From assembly GCA_047974855.1 (NCBI GenBank), contig JBKECT010000033.1, positions 8,101 through 72,100 on the forward strand: a stretch of 64,000 nucleotides of DNA. The letters run 5' to 3'. Positions 23,573-32,769 of the stretch are shown here, piece by piece; position 1 is the first letter of the stretch; each line of letters begins with the position of its first letter. Source of the stretch: CAYNRG01 sp047974855. Lineage in GTDB: Bacteria; Bacillota_I; Bacilli_A; Erysipelotrichales; Erysipelotrichaceae. The notes beneath the pieces are model-generated. The model was given only the letters and a program-made list of their open reading frames with translations, searched no databases and was not told the DNA's origin. The translations under genes and the position numbers were made by a program.

Positions 23573-24001
23573 ATGATTATTTTTAAATTTTACAAAGGAA
23601 AAGAAAACTATGATGACTGCTTCTATGTAAGAAATGAGGTCTTTGTAATTGAGCAAGGATTCAGTCTTGAAATAGAACAAGATGAAATTGATAATACTTG
23701 TACACACATTGTTTTCTATGCTGATAATCAACCTATTGCAACAGGTCGCTCTTTTATTAATGACCATGGAGATTATACTCTTGGAAGGATTTGTGTTCTT
23801 CCATCTTATCGCGGTGATGGACTTGGAGCAAGAGTTATTCAAACTCTTGAATTAAAAGCAAAAGAAGAAGGAGCATCAAAAACTCACCTAGGTGCACAAA
23901 TTCAAGCGATTGATTTCTATAAACGACTTGGATATAAAGAGGTTGGTGAAGTCTATTATGAAGAAGGATGTCCTCATATTCATATGATTAAATCAATTTA
24001 A
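23573..24001 (+). CDS. GNAT-family N-acetyltransferase (ElaA-like)
   Basis: 142 residues. The start F-Y-V-R-N-E-V-F-V-I-E-Q resembles the ElaA branch. The acetyl-CoA loop is L-P-S-Y-R-G-D-G-L-G-A-R-V. Further typical segments are L-G-A-Q-I-Q-A-I-D-F-Y-K-R-L-G-Y and the end G-C-P-H-I-H-M. Acetyl-CoA donor is certain by family; the acceptor is unknown. Single gene with its own promoter and terminator between two insertion sequences. Confidence 0.85.
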   Translation: MIIFKFYKGKENYDDCFYVRNEVFVIEQGFSLEIEQDEIDNTCTHIVFYADNQPIATGRSFINDHGDYTLGRICVLPSYRGDGLGARVIQTLELKAKEEGASKTHLGAQIQAIDFYKRLGYKEVGEVYYEEGCPHIHMIKSI

Positions 24002-24021
24002 AAAGATGATTTTATCTTTTT
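24001..24021 (+). terminator. Terminator of the GNAT gene
   Basis: AAAAGAT and ATCTTTT arms with a 6-nt loop and a following T/A-rich tail. Confidence 0.6.
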
Positions 24022-24330
24022 ATACCTTTACATTTTTAAATTTGATATACCTGTACATATTTTTCCAAGAATAATTTTATTTGCTCTAGCTTAATCAATT
24101 TTTATTTATATTTACATAAAGAGGGAATAATCGGATACAATAATTTTTTTGTGAATACACACCCTATTTTTTCTCCTTCAGAAAATTTTTTAGTTAAAAA
24201 TACTATTCATATTTTATTAGATATTTTCATTTTTGCATCATTGTTATCGTAGTTCTCTACATTATTAACCCAAAAGCAAAAAAGAAACACTAATGTATAG
24301 GAAATTCCCAAATAAAAAGATGCATAATCC
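24022..24330. other. AT-rich intergenic stretch without an intact gene
   Basis: Very AT-rich. A short plus-strand frame (I-H-I-L-L-D-I-F-I-F-A-S-L-L-S, then a stop) looks like a piece of a decayed membrane protein, but this is weak. No other structure seen. Confidence 0.4.
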
Positions 24331-24390
24331 TGTGCTATGAACCCACTTTTCCGGACTAAATAAAATTAGTTTGGAAAGGTGGGTTTTAAT

Positions 24391-24864
24391 ATGACACAAT
24401 ATGATATAGAATATAAGAAAAAGGTTCTAGCGTATCTAGATAAGAATGGCATTAGTGCAGCTTGTAGAAAATTTGGACATAGTAAGTCTGTTATCTATCG
24501 TTGGAAGCGGAAAGAAAAGACGGTGGGATTTGTGAGAAAGAAAAACAAAACATATACATTAAATGAAAAGTTAGATATTTTAAACTACTACTGGAAAAAT
24601 GGTACTACAGAAACAGAAAGTAAATATGACATCAATAATTCAGTGATTTTTAAGTTGGAAAGACTATTCAAAGAGTATGGAACAGAAGCTTTAAGTTATG
24701 ATGGTAGAGGAAGACGGCCTAATTCATTAGGGAGTAAAAAAGATATTAATACAGATAAGGATTTGCTAGAAGAAAATCAAATGTTGAAAATGGAAAATGA
24801 ATATTTAAAAAAGCTAGACACCTTGGTTCAAGAACGGGAAGAGCGAGAACTAAAGAAAAAGTAA
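24391..24864 (+). CDS. IS150-type transposase OrfA
   Basis: The ATG at 24391 follows GGAAAGGTGGG; a GTG 12 nt earlier is less likely. 157 residues with two helix-turn-helix segments (G-I-S-A-A-C-R-K-F-G-H-S-K-S-V-I-Y-R-W and Y-D-I-N-N-S-V-I-F-K) and a C-terminal leucine-rich coiled coil. It ends at A-rich GAAAAAGTAA, where a -1 slip joins it to OrfB. Confidence 0.85.
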   Translation: MTQYDIEYKKKVLAYLDKNGISAACRKFGHSKSVIYRWKRKEKTVGFVRKKNKTYTLNEKLDILNYYWKNGTTETESKYDINNSVIFKLERLFKEYGTEALSYDGRGRRPNSLGSKKDINTDKDLLEENQMLKMENEYLKKLDTLVQEREERELKKK

Positions 24865-25700
24865 GAATTGTATATGAGCTAAGGCAAGAATATTCATACC
24901 CACTATTACAATTATTGAAGATATCAAATCTAGCTAAATCAACGTATTATGACAATATACAGGCTATGAATAGAGAAGATAAAGATCTTTGGCTAAAAGA
25001 TAAAGGAATATATGGATATAGACGTATGACAATAGCGATGAACTTAGATGAAGACATAATTCAAAGGTATGGAGCAGTAAACCATAAGCGTGTTAGACGT
25101 CTAATGATTATATTGGGATTAAAATCAAAAGTAAGAGTCAAGAAATATAAGTCATATAAAGGTGAAGTAGGAAAAGTAGCTCCAAACATTCTTAATAGAG
25201 ACTTTTGTACAACAAGTACAAATCAAAAATATGTAAGTGACATAACAGAGTTTAAGATAGCGGGTACAAAGGTATATTTATCACCATTAATTGATATTCA
25301 CACAAGTGAAGTAGTGAGTTATTCATATGGTAGAACACCAAATGTAGAGTTAGTAATGAAAATGTTAGATAAAGGATTACCAAATAGTACATACAATGAT
25401 TTGTTGATTCATACAGATCAAGGTTTTCAATATCAAAATATACGATTTATTGAACACTTAAAATCAAAAGTTGTAGTACAAAGTATGTCGCGTAGAGGAA
25501 ACTGCTATGATAATGCAATGGCAGAGAATTTCTTTTCACATTTAAAAGCAGAGTTTTACAAAATAAATAAGTTTAAGTCAGTGAAAGAGTTTAGTAAAAA
25601 GTTAGAAGATTACATAGAATATTACAATACTAAAAGAATAGTAACGAAACTAAAAATGCCCCCGACACAATATCGAGAGCAAAATTTAGTAATTATTTAA
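24861..25700 (+). CDS. IS150-type transposase OrfB, made by -1 frameshifting
   Basis: After a -1 slip on AAAAAG (24856-24861) the frame continues V-R-I-V-Y-E-L-R-Q-E-Y and runs open to 25700. The first internal ATG is at 24915. The rve/DDE domain is complete: Y-V-S-D-I-T-E-F (first D), L-I-H-T-D-Q-G-F-Q-Y (second D), and C-Y-D-N-A-M-A-E-N-F-F (catalytic E). So the element looks functional. Confidence 0.85.
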   Translation, partial: VRIVYELRQEYSYPLLQLLKISNLAKSTYYDNIQAMNREDKDLWLKDKGIYGYRRMTIAMNLDEDIIQRYGAVNHKRVRRLMIILGLKSKVRVKKYKSYKGEVGKVAPNILNRDFCTTSTNQKYVSDITEFKIAGTKVYLSPLIDIHTSEVVSYSYGRTPNVELVMKMLDKGLPNSTYNDLLIHTDQGFQYQNIRFIEHLKSKVVVQSMSRRGNCYDNAMAENFFSHLKAEFYKINKFKSVKEFSKKLEDYIEYYNTKRIVTKLKMPPTQYREQNLVII

Positions 25701-25799
25701 TTTGAAAATTTATTCCGGAAAACCGGGTTCAGTACACAGGAGTGTTCTTTTTTTTATTTGAAATTAGTTAAACTTATACTGTCATAAGGAGGACAGTAT

Positions 25800-27095
25800 A
25801 TGATCAGAAATAACACTAATTCAAAAATTACAGATTCATCAGATGAAAGGAATATTGCAATTTACTGCAGAGTATCCACACGTGATCAAGCTGAATTTGG
25901 ATATTCAGTTCGTGATCAAGAAAGCAAGATAGGAAAATATCTAGACTATATCGAAGATATACCTGATAAGTGTAGAGCACTTTATAAGGATGAAGGACAA
26001 TCTGCAAAAAATCTTAAAAGAAAAGAATTCACTCGCTTAATGGACGATATTAAAAAGAATCAAATTAAAGCAGTTATTATTCATAACATGGATTGGTTAA
26101 CAAGAAGAATGAAAGACTTTATCGAGCTTATTGAGTTATTCGAAAAGCACGACGTCGAGCTGATCAGCTTAAGAGAGAAAATAGAGACAAACAGTGCAAT
26201 GGGAAGGTTTTTGGTTAACTTCATAGTTCTCATTGCTCAATGGGAAAGAGAGACTATCAGTGAGAGAACCATTCGAGGATTAGATCGCTCAGCTATCGAA
26301 GGAAATTACTCAGTTGGAGGGAACAGGTTACCCTATGGTTATAAAAAGAAAAATAAAAAACTCATTATCGATGAAAAAGAGGCCAATATCGTGCAATGGA
26401 TTTTTAATAGTATAGAGAACAGTCGATACAACCTAACCATAATAGCTTATGATTTAAATAAGAGAAAAGTCAAATCATCCTCCTGGGAAAAGTGGACAGA
26501 TAGTATAGTTAAAAGTATTCTCACAAATTCCATTTATTATGGTACGTTCAAGAACTCGCGAATTTCACTAAGCAATCACTCTCCTGCTATTGTATCTGCA
26601 GACCAATTCTATAGAGTTCAAGATATTTTGAAAAAACGTTCAAGAACACCAAAACATTTTTATACATTTGCATCTCTTTTAATTTGTGGTGAGTGTGGTG
26701 AACACTTGGTTGTAGAATCTGCTCAAAGCAAAGGGAGAACATATTTATATTATCGATGCAGGAAGTGCAAAAAACGTATTTCTGAAAAGAAACTAAATAA
26801 TAGCATTTCATCTGATCTAGCAAAAATTTATAGCGAAAATTCACCAGAGCTCAAAAGCTTTTTAAGGAAGGAGAAAAGAATCCACCTACAGAATAAAACT
26901 ATACATTTATTCAATGGTAATATCGAAGACTGCTCTAGTAGCTTATTCAACGTAGAAGAACTAGACTCTATTAAATCCCACTGTCTAAATAATTGGACAA
27001 AGTTCACACCATATGAGAAAAGGAGTGCATTATTGAAAATAATAAAATCAATTCAAATAACTGACTTCGATACAATTCAATGTATAATCACATGA
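25800..27095 (+). CDS. Serine recombinase, site-specific integrase/resolvase
   Basis: 431 residues. The catalytic domain has Y-C-R-V-S-T-R-D-Q (Ser near residue 28) and A-Q-W-E-R-E-T-I-S-E-R-T. Next is a recombinase domain (G-N-R-L-P-Y-G-Y) and a zinc-ribbon with C-G-E-C-G...C-R-K-C. Strong AAGGAGGA site. It is shorter than most large serine integrases, so the C-terminal coiled-coil part is reduced. It may integrate the conjugative element or a smaller accessory island; it lies at the boundary to the sugar-operon chromosome. Confidence 0.9.
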   Translation: MIRNNTNSKITDSSDERNIAIYCRVSTRDQAEFGYSVRDQESKIGKYLDYIEDIPDKCRALYKDEGQSAKNLKRKEFTRLMDDIKKNQIKAVIIHNMDWLTRRMKDFIELIELFEKHDVELISLREKIETNSAMGRFLVNFIVLIAQWERETISERTIRGLDRSAIEGNYSVGGNRLPYGYKKKNKKLIIDEKEANIVQWIFNSIENSRYNLTIIAYDLNKRKVKSSSWEKWTDSIVKSILTNSIYYGTFKNSRISLSNHSPAIVSADQFYRVQDILKKRSRTPKHFYTFASLLICGECGEHLVVESAQSKGRTYLYYRCRKCKKRISEKKLNNSISSDLAKIYSENSPELKSFLRKEKRIHLQNKTIHLFNGNIEDCSSSLFNVEELDSIKSHCLNNWTKFTPYEKRSALLKIIKSIQITDFDTIQCIIT

Positions 27096-27140
27096 TTATT
27101 ATCATATACCTCAGTTCAATATTGGAAAGGAATGGAAAAT

Positions 27141-27162
27141 CCTATATACTATAGTATATAGG
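27141..27162. promoter_or_regulatory. 22-bp perfect palindrome before the DUF5677-like gene
   Basis: Each half of the site reads CCTATATACTA and its complement TAGTATATAGG. It ends in the GGAGG ribosome site of the gene at 27173, so protein binding here, or RNA folding, could block its translation. Confidence 0.6.
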
Positions 27163-27172
27163 AGGAACTTTT

Positions 27173-28197
27173 ATGACAGATCAGGAATACAATTTTATAA
27201 ATGAAACACTCGAAAAACACTTACAGAAACATCTTGAGAAAGCAAAAAATCAAGAAGAAAAAGACAGAATAAATGAAAACTTTAAAAAAATCGTAATGAT
27301 TCAATATCAGCCCTTCTCGATAAATTAGCATACGATAGAACCACTCATCTTCATAAAATTATGCATAGCGAAGTAATGAAATCACGCGCTCATGACCTTG
27401 AGTTTCTAGCAATCAATGAGCAAGTTTGGGGTAATGCATTTGTAGCATCTGAAGCAATGTACCTTATGATTTTGGATATAACAGGACACTGCCTTAAATA
27501 TGCTAATACTCTTTCTCAAGAAGAAAGACTAGAGAAATATTTTACATTTACAACTATACAGCAGCCTCATGCTCGTGCAATGCAGCAATTTCTTGAAATT
27601 ATTACTTTGATGAGAAATGGCTTTACAGACTGTGCTTATGCTCGTTGGCGCTCTTTATATGAAATATCTGTAATTGCTTCGTTTATTGTTAATCAAGGAG
27701 AGAAAGTAGCTGAGGCTTTTATAGATTCCATAGCTACTGAAAAGCAATATGAATGGGCTAAATCTAGTGGTCTTTTCAGCAAATCTAAACGTGTAACGTT
27801 CAACGACATAAGAAAGCATAGTGATATCCAATCCTCTTTGTATGATCAATATTCTTTAGCCAGTAAGCTTATTCATGCTTCTTCAGATGGAACTTTTTCA
27901 AGGTTTGGATCACCTAATGATAGTGAGGACATCCTGATTGGTAGATCTGATTATGGAATTACTACCCCTGCAGAGCACTCCGCAATCTCTCTTGTTCAAA
28001 TTACCTCAATACTACTCGAAATATTTCCTTCAGATTTAAATTCTGTCTCAGAAAAATATATTGTCAATTGGATTCAAGTTATTAGAGAATCTTATTTTAA
28101 AATTCACGATGAAGCCTTTCCTAAAGAAGAGAAACTTTGGAAGGATGGAATGGTAAGCTTCCTAAATAATGAATTTGAAAAAGCAGAAGAAGAGTAA
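27173..28197 (+). pseudogene. DUF5677-like gene with a -1 frameshift in a run of seven A
   Basis: ATG at 27173 with AGGAGGAACTTTT opens a 51-codon frame ending at 27328 (M-T-D-Q-E-Y-N-F-I-N...). The other frame continues past TTTAAAAAAATC (27281-27291) as N-R-N-D-S-I-S-A-L-L-D-K-L-A-Y-D-R-T-T-H and then the 278-residue frame to 28197. Together they give a normal-looking DUF5677 protein of about 340 residues with an R-W-R-S-L-Y-E core. One A missing from the run would explain it; a programmed slip is also possible. Function of the family is unknown; it often occurs in defence islands. Confidence 0.7.
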
Positions 28198-28545
28198 TTA
28201 ATTTAAATTTTCCTTTTACGGAAATTTAAAATTATGCTACCATAGATTTATCAAATGGTAGATTGATTTATCCCTTGAAGTTTCGTTTTATTACGAGACC
28301 TCGCACCATGATGTATTGATGAAATAGCATATGATTTTAAAGGCAACTTTAGAATACGATGCTGTTTTTTTATTGATAAATAAGCAAGTATTCATCATTC
28401 TTTGAAAAGTGAATATATAGTGCTTATAAAAAATCGTAAACAATTCATAAATTCTTTTATTTTTCTTAAACAATTTGGATATAAAATTAAAAAGAGCTGA
28501 TCAAACCTTTGTTTGTCAACTCTCTAAACTTTAACTCTCTTTTTG
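28198..28545. other. Intergenic boundary between accessory zone and sugar operon
   Basis: Contains an AT-rich hairpin (TTAAATTTTCC / GGAAATTTAA, about 28202-28230) that may end the DUF5677-like transcript, and the terminator of the GH4 gene at 28487-28523. No gene seen. A recombination site of the serine recombinase could lie here but no repeat shows it. Confidence 0.45.
28487..28523 (-). terminator. Terminator after the GH4 gene
   Basis: Imperfect stem AGAGTTGACAAAC / GTTTGATCAGCTCT on the minus strand with a following T run. Confidence 0.65.
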
Positions 28546-29868
28546 TTATTGTGGCCTGTTTTTACTCATGTGCGTTAAGTATTTAGCATGCGCTTCAAAT
28601 AGTTTTTCATACACAATTTTATTTTTTTCATCTGACCGAGTTAATGGACAAAGGTTCGCTGCAAGCAATCCTTTGTTGTAATCTCCTTCATATGCCGCTT
28701 CACATGTTGCAAGCTCAAACGCTTTAATTGATTGATATAATCCTCTTACAGTTTCCGGAATCATCGTAATTCTTTCTAGCGGTTTAGGACCATCTTTAGT
28801 AATGCGACAACTGATTTCTATCGTATCTGTTGCATCCAAGTTCTTTATGTGTCCATCATTTAAAACGTTTACTACATGGATACGCCCTTCATCATTATGT
28901 AATGATGCTAGTACATCGCACGCAACATCTGAGTAATGAGCACCACCACGTTTTGATAATTCTTCTGGTTTTTCTTTTAAATTCAAATCTTTATATTTTT
29001 CAAATAACTGTGCTTCGTATTCCATAACTTCTTCCGCACGTGTTTTATTATTTTTGAATTTTTCCATTTGTTCAATTACCATTTCCTCATACTTATAATA
29101 GTAGCGGTGGTAGGGACAAAGGAATAATCCTAACGTTTTTACAAATGTTTTTTCCCAAGGAATCGCATGAACATTAGCTGGAGTATTTTGTGTTTCCTCA
29201 GTATACAGCTTTAATGCACGGTCTGTTACATCTTCACCTTTTAAATAAACTTTTGTTCCCCAAACCATGTGATTTAACCCAATCATATCCATTTCCACAT
29301 CTTCAACATCTGCTTCTAGTTGCTTAGCTGTTTCTGCTTTCATTCCATAAGGAACATTGCATACTCCGATGAAACGTTTAAAGTCTGTGTATTTAGCAAC
29401 CGCTTGTGTAACCATTCCAGATGGATTAGTAAAATTGACGATCCAAGCATCAGGTGCTAGTGCTTGTACATCTTTAACAATATCCAAGATAACAGGGATT
29501 GTTCTAAGTCCTTTAAACATCCCACCTAATCCATTTGTTTCTTGACCTAATAAACCATATTCATTAGGGATTCTTTCATCTTTTTTTCGTGCATCTAGAA
29601 ACCCCACTCTAAATTGTGTTGTTACAAAATTTGCATCTTTAATAGCAGCTTGACGGTCCATTGTAATAACAACTTTAGTTGGAAGCCCTGCTTTTTCAAA
29701 CATCCGTTGTGCCAATGCCCCAACAATTTCCACTTTTTCTCTTCCCTCTTCAATATCAACAAGCCAAAGCTCATCAATGGGAAACCGGTCAAAACGTTTT
29801 ATAAATCCCTCTACTAGTTCTGGTGTATAGGATGACCCTCCACCAATTGTTGCTACTTTTAATCCCAT
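28546..29868 (-). CDS. Glycoside hydrolase family 4, 6-phospho-beta-glucosidase
   Basis: 440 residues. The NAD-binding start G-G-G-S-S-Y-T-P-E-L, the N-F-T-N-P-S-G motif, the metal-binding C-N-V-P-Y-G and G-L-N-H-M are all present, as in the GH4 enzymes CelF/ChbF/LicH. These cytoplasmic enzymes use NAD+ and a divalent metal to cut 6-phosphorylated beta-disaccharides delivered by the PTS. With a ChbG-like deacetylase in the operon the substrate may be chitobiose-6-phosphate or cellobiose-6-phosphate. Last gene of the operon. Confidence 0.9.
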   Translation of the reverse strand: MGLKVATIGGGSSYTPELVEGFIKRFDRFPIDELWLVDIEEGREKVEIVGALAQRMFEKAGLPTKVVITMDRQAAIKDANFVTTQFRVGFLDARKKDERIPNEYGLLGQETNGLGGMFKGLRTIPVILDIVKDVQALAPDAWIVNFTNPSGMVTQAVAKYTDFKRFIGVCNVPYGMKAETAKQLEADVEDVEMDMIGLNHMVWGTKVYLKGEDVTDRALKLYTEETQNTPANVHAIPWEKTFVKTLGLFLCPYHRYYYKYEEMVIEQMEKFKNNKTRAEEVMEYEAQLFEKYKDLNLKEKPEELSKRGGAHYSDVACDVLASLHNDEGRIHVVNVLNDGHIKNLDATDTIEISCRITKDGPKPLERITMIPETVRGLYQSIKAFELATCEAAYEGDYNKGLLAANLCPLTRSDEKNKIVYEKLFEAHAKYLTHMSKNRPQ

Positions 29869-29932
29869 ATTTTATCCTCTTTCTATTTTCAATAAAAATG
29901 AACACTCAAAAAATGACTGTTCACATAATTTC

Positions 29933-30244
29933 TTATTGGTTGAATTCTTTATATAATTCCAAAGCACTTTCTAAAACTTTAGGTCCATTTACTAGCCCAT
30001 AATCTTGCATATTGATTACCATAACTGGTTTTGTAGGTAATTTTTCTTTGATTGATTTTTCTCTGAATTTGATTTGAGGTCCTAGTAGTACAACATCAGC
30101 CTCTACACCCTTTTCAGCCGCTTTTGCTTCTGCAAATGCTTCAATTTCTAAATCTGTCATTCCTTGCTCTTCCGCTGCCTTTTTCATTTTTGTTACCAAT
30201 AATGAAGTAGACATTCCTGCTGAACAAAATAAATAAATTTTCAT
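29933..30244 (-). CDS. PTS EIIB, lactose/cellobiose family
   Basis: 103 residues, start M-K-I-Y-L-F-C-S-A-G-M-S-T-S-L-L. Cys7 in the C-S-A-G-M-S-T loop is the phosphorylation site. It passes phosphate from EIIA to the sugar bound by EIIC. All three PTS parts are in this operon. Confidence 0.92.
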   Translation of the reverse strand: MKIYLFCSAGMSTSLLVTKMKKAAEEQGMTDLEIEAFAEAKAAEKGVEADVVLLGPQIKFREKSIKEKLPTKPVMVINMQDYGLVNGPKVLESALELYKEFNQ

Positions 30245-30276
30245 GGATAATTCCTCCTCTTTCTATTTTTATTATA

Positions 30277-30990
30277 CTACAAATTTATGTTCTGATACGT
30301 AATTAATTCAACTTTTTTATCTGCTATGAGAGTTTTGACCTCATCCGATAATAAAGTATCTAACTCATCCTTTCTTTGGATAGCATAGCTTGTCGCATTC
30401 ACAAGCCCATTATCCACAAAGGCAGGGTGACACATCACCTCAACGATATCTCCCTGAGCAATTATTTTCTTTAGTTGATCAACAGTGATATCCTCTTTAT
30501 AGAAAGTTTCATCAAACAAAACTTTCTCTCCATACGGGGTATTGTAGCCGCGGACCTGCAACTGAAATTCATCTGCTAGTTTTAGTACCACCTGTTTTGC
30601 TTTCTCTTCCATATGAATGTGGTGATGAGAATCAATATGGGTTGGCTTTCCCCCTGTTTTTTCGATAAATAAGCTAATTTGAGTTCTCCACTCCTCTTCT
30701 AATTCTTTTTCATTAATTTCAACTGCTGCATCAAACATCTTCACTTTATCAAAAGTTCCATCACTTTTCACCAAACTTGGTGCATCTGTTAGCGGCTTAA
30801 ACATAGTTGCCACTAAGTGAATTCCTACTGCCAAGTCATAGCGGTTCATTAAGTCTATCGCATGCTCTATTGCTGGAGCATTCATCATCATAGTAGTGCT
30901 TGTTAGTATCCCATTTCTAAAACACTCCAAAATGCCATAATTAACTCCCTTTGATAATCCAAAGTCATCTGCATTAACAATTAACTTCAT
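30277..30990 (-). CDS. chbG: ChbG/YdjC-type carbohydrate deacetylase
   Basis: 237 residues. Metal-binding start I-V-N-A-D-D-F-G-L-S, then V-G-I-H-L and T-H-I-D-S-H-H-H-I-H. This family removes an acetyl group from chitobiose-6-phosphate so that the GH4 enzyme can act. It starts 2 nt after the EIIA gene stop. This gene points to chitin-derived disaccharides as one substrate of the operon. Confidence 0.88.
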   Translation of the reverse strand: MKLIVNADDFGLSKGVNYGILECFRNGILTSTTMMMNAPAIEHAIDLMNRYDLAVGIHLVATMFKPLTDAPSLVKSDGTFDKVKMFDAAVEINEKELEEEWRTQISLFIEKTGGKPTHIDSHHHIHMEEKAKQVVLKLADEFQLQVRGYNTPYGEKVLFDETFYKEDITVDQLKKIIAQGDIVEVMCHPAFVDNGLVNATSYAIQRKDELDTLLSDEVKTLIADKKVELITYQNINL

Positions 30991-30992
30991 TT

Positions 30993-31322
30993 TTACTCAC
31001 CTGTTTGGACTTTTTGATACAGCTTAACAAATTCGGTTGCCATCAATTCGATGACTTCAGTTGTTAAGAGTTGATCTTCTGCATGCATCAGCATTAATGA
31101 AAACGGCAAGTCTTCACCGTTTGCTTCCTTTGTAACAAATTTGAAGTGGTGATGATGAGCCTCTGCCATCATCGATCTTCCTTCTTCAATTTTTTCTAAT
31201 GCTTCATTTATTTTTCCTTCTTTTGAAAGTTCAATAGCTTCCATATATGAACTTTTTGCTCCTCCAACAGTTGCAATCATTTGAAAAGCAGCCATTTGCA
31301 TTTCTTCTTTAACGTTTGTCAT
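30993..31322 (-). CDS. PTS EIIA, lactose/cellobiose family
   Basis: 109 residues, all-helical. The L-M-L-M-H-A-E-D-Q-L-L segment contains the phosphorylated histidine (H80); the A-H-H-H-H-F-K-F stretch before it is also typical. Located between the regulator and chbG. Confidence 0.9.
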   Translation of the reverse strand: MTNVKEEMQMAAFQMIATVGGAKSSYMEAIELSKEGKINEALEKIEEGRSMMAEAHHHHFKFVTKEANGEDLPFSLMLMHAEDQLLTTEVIELMATEFVKLYQKVQTGE

Positions 31323-31364
31323 GTCTTTCTCCTTTTTATTAATTATAGCACATTAAATTATGCT

Positions 31365-32036
31365 TTAAAGCGTCATTTCTATTTTCTTTTTCTTAGGATT
31401 AATATACGATTTCACCACCGCATAGATTTTTCCTTCTCTTGTATGAATCGTGCTATCTATTCGCACTATAGCAACGCCGATGTCAACCTTTAATAAATTA
31501 GAATATTGAATGGGAACCACCATTGGTACAAAAACTTGGTGAATTGCTCCGTGGTTTATTGCCGCACTAAGTTTTAATATTTCACGTACATCCAACATTC
31601 CATTTTTATTAATCATGTGTCGAGCAATGTAGATTTCATCCAAACTCTCAGGTTCTCCATCACTGAAGTTTAACCTTGAAATTTGAACAACTAAGTCTTC
31701 TTCTCTAATATCTAATTTTTTTACTATTTCTTGATCACTCAATTTAATATTAAAGTAGATAATTTTATACTCTTTATCATCGGAAAATATTTCTATTCCC
31801 TGCTGCGTGATAACCTTTTTATGTAATTTTTGGTCTGCAACGAATGTCCCTATATTCTGAATCCGGTACAAAATTCCTTCTTCAACCAAAAGCTCAATCG
31901 CTTTTCTTACAGTCATTCTACTCACTGCATATTTCTTTTCTAGCTCTCGCTCCGATAAAATTGGAGTGTTGGCATCTTGTGTTTCAATTTCTTGGCGTAG
32001 AATGCTCATGATTTCTTGGTACACAGGCTTTGCCAT
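31365..32036 (-). CDS. GntR-family (HutC/UTRA type) regulator of the PTS operon
   Basis: 223 residues. Winged helix at the start (L-S-E-R-E-L-E-K-K-Y-A-V-S-R-M-T-V-R-K-A-I-E-L-L), UTRA ligand domain after ~80. HutC-type regulators often bind palindromes of the GTGGTCTAGACCAC kind. The perfect GTGGTATATACCAC at 34155-34168, at the operon start, fits. The inducer is probably a phosphorylated amino sugar or disaccharide. Confidence 0.88.
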   Translation of the reverse strand: MAKPVYQEIMSILRQEIETQDANTPILSERELEKKYAVSRMTVRKAIELLVEEGILYRIQNIGTFVADQKLHKKVITQQGIEIFSDDKEYKIIYFNIKLSDQEIVKKLDIREEDLVVQISRLNFSDGEPESLDEIYIARHMINKNGMLDVREILKLSAAINHGAIHQVFVPMVVPIQYSNLLKVDIGVAIVRIDSTIHTREGKIYAVVKSYINPKKKKIEMTL

Positions 32037-32060
32037 TTTTATCCCCCTCTAACTAGAATA

Positions 32061-32504
32061 TTACTCTGCTTGACTATGATACTTAATATAGGTCTCTATT
32101 TGTCGCAGCCTTTTCTCCATTTTCTTTTTACTACTTCTACTATAAAAAAACATCACCAACTTATGATTAGCTTGATTTATCCCTTTATCACTTATAAACT
32201 CTTCTTCATATATGACGCGTGTTCCATCTTCTTCATCTTCTAAATCATAGCACATCGTCGTCACTCCACGATCGCTTTTCACAGTGGCTTTATATCGTTC
32301 ATTTTCTTTTAATTCCACTATCTTTATAGTACACTTACTTTCTTGTTTCATCTTTCCTGAAAGCATTTTTTTGTACTTGTATCCACTTTGAATTTCCTCT
32401 TCTTTAACATTTGGATGAACTTCTCTTACATCTTCTAGTAACGCTTGCTTTAAAGCGTCATAAAAGGCTGTACGTTTTACATCTAAATAAACATCTACTT
32501 TCAT
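32061..32504 (-). CDS. DUF3284-family protein
   Basis: 147 residues, soluble. I recognise it as DUF3284, small proteins often found in lactose/cellobiose-type PTS operons. The fold is probably like START/SRPBCC proteins; the role is unknown. Its start overlaps the stop of the 57-residue membrane protein gene (ATGA), so the two are coupled. Confidence 0.75.
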   Translation of the reverse strand: MKVDVYLDVKRTAFYDALKQALLEDVREVHPNVKEEEIQSGYKYKKMLSGKMKQESKCTIKIVELKENERYKATVKSDRGVTTMCYDLEDEEDGTRVIYEEEFISDKGINQANHKLVMFFYSRSSKKKMEKRLRQIETYIKYHSQAE

Positions 32505-32674
32505 TTACCCTTACCTCGTTTCTTTTTGAGGACTATTAAAAACATACCCAGTACTGTGAAAAATAGGCCACCTGCAATCATCAGTGTGTAATTAGCTGAT
32601 CCAGGGGCTGTCATTATCATATATAGTCCAAATCCAATGATAAATATCTCCCATAAATAATTTTTATCTTGCAT
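32501..32674 (-). CDS. Small membrane protein, 57 residues
   Basis: ATG at 32674, stop overlapping the DUF3284 start. Two hydrophobic helices (I-F-I-I-G-F-G-L-Y-M-I-M and L-M-I-A-G-G-L-F-F-T-V-L-G-M-F) and a basic end K-K-K-R-G-K-G-K. Its place in the PTS operon suggests an accessory role. No family recognised. Confidence 0.65.
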   Translation of the reverse strand: MQDKNYLWEIFIIGFGLYMIMTAPGSANYTLMIAGGLFFTVLGMFLIVLKKKRGKGK

Positions 32675-32721
32675 TATTCTTGTCCTTCCATTTTATATAA
32701 CTATTGTACTCTTTTACATAA

Positions 32722-32754
32722 AAATAAGCAAAGTGAAATTCACCTTGCTTATTT
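32722..32754 (-). terminator. Hairpin between EIIC and the downstream operon genes
   Basis: AAATAAGCAA and TTGCTTATTT arms, inner GTG/CAC, followed by a T-rich stretch on the minus strand. Probably a partial terminator or mRNA-processing hairpin that lowers expression of the genes after EIIC. Confidence 0.65.
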
Positions 32755-32769
32755 ATTTTCATCATTCAA

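Larger units (their letters stand above)
24331..25740 (+). mobile_element. IS3-family (IS150-type) insertion sequence
   Basis: Two overlapping-frame transposase genes are bounded by imperfect inverted repeats. The left end TGTGCTATGAACCC...TTTTCCGG starts at 24331. The right end reads, inverted, TGTGTACTGAACCC...TTTTCCGG and ends near 25738. No short target duplication is obvious, so the outer few bases of the boundary are uncertain. Confidence 0.85.

Noticed and set aside
24281..25755. Terminator split by the IS3 element (AAAAAAGAAACACT left, GAGTGTTCTTTTTT right)
   Set aside because: The arms match only partly and no target duplication supports it; too weak to claim.
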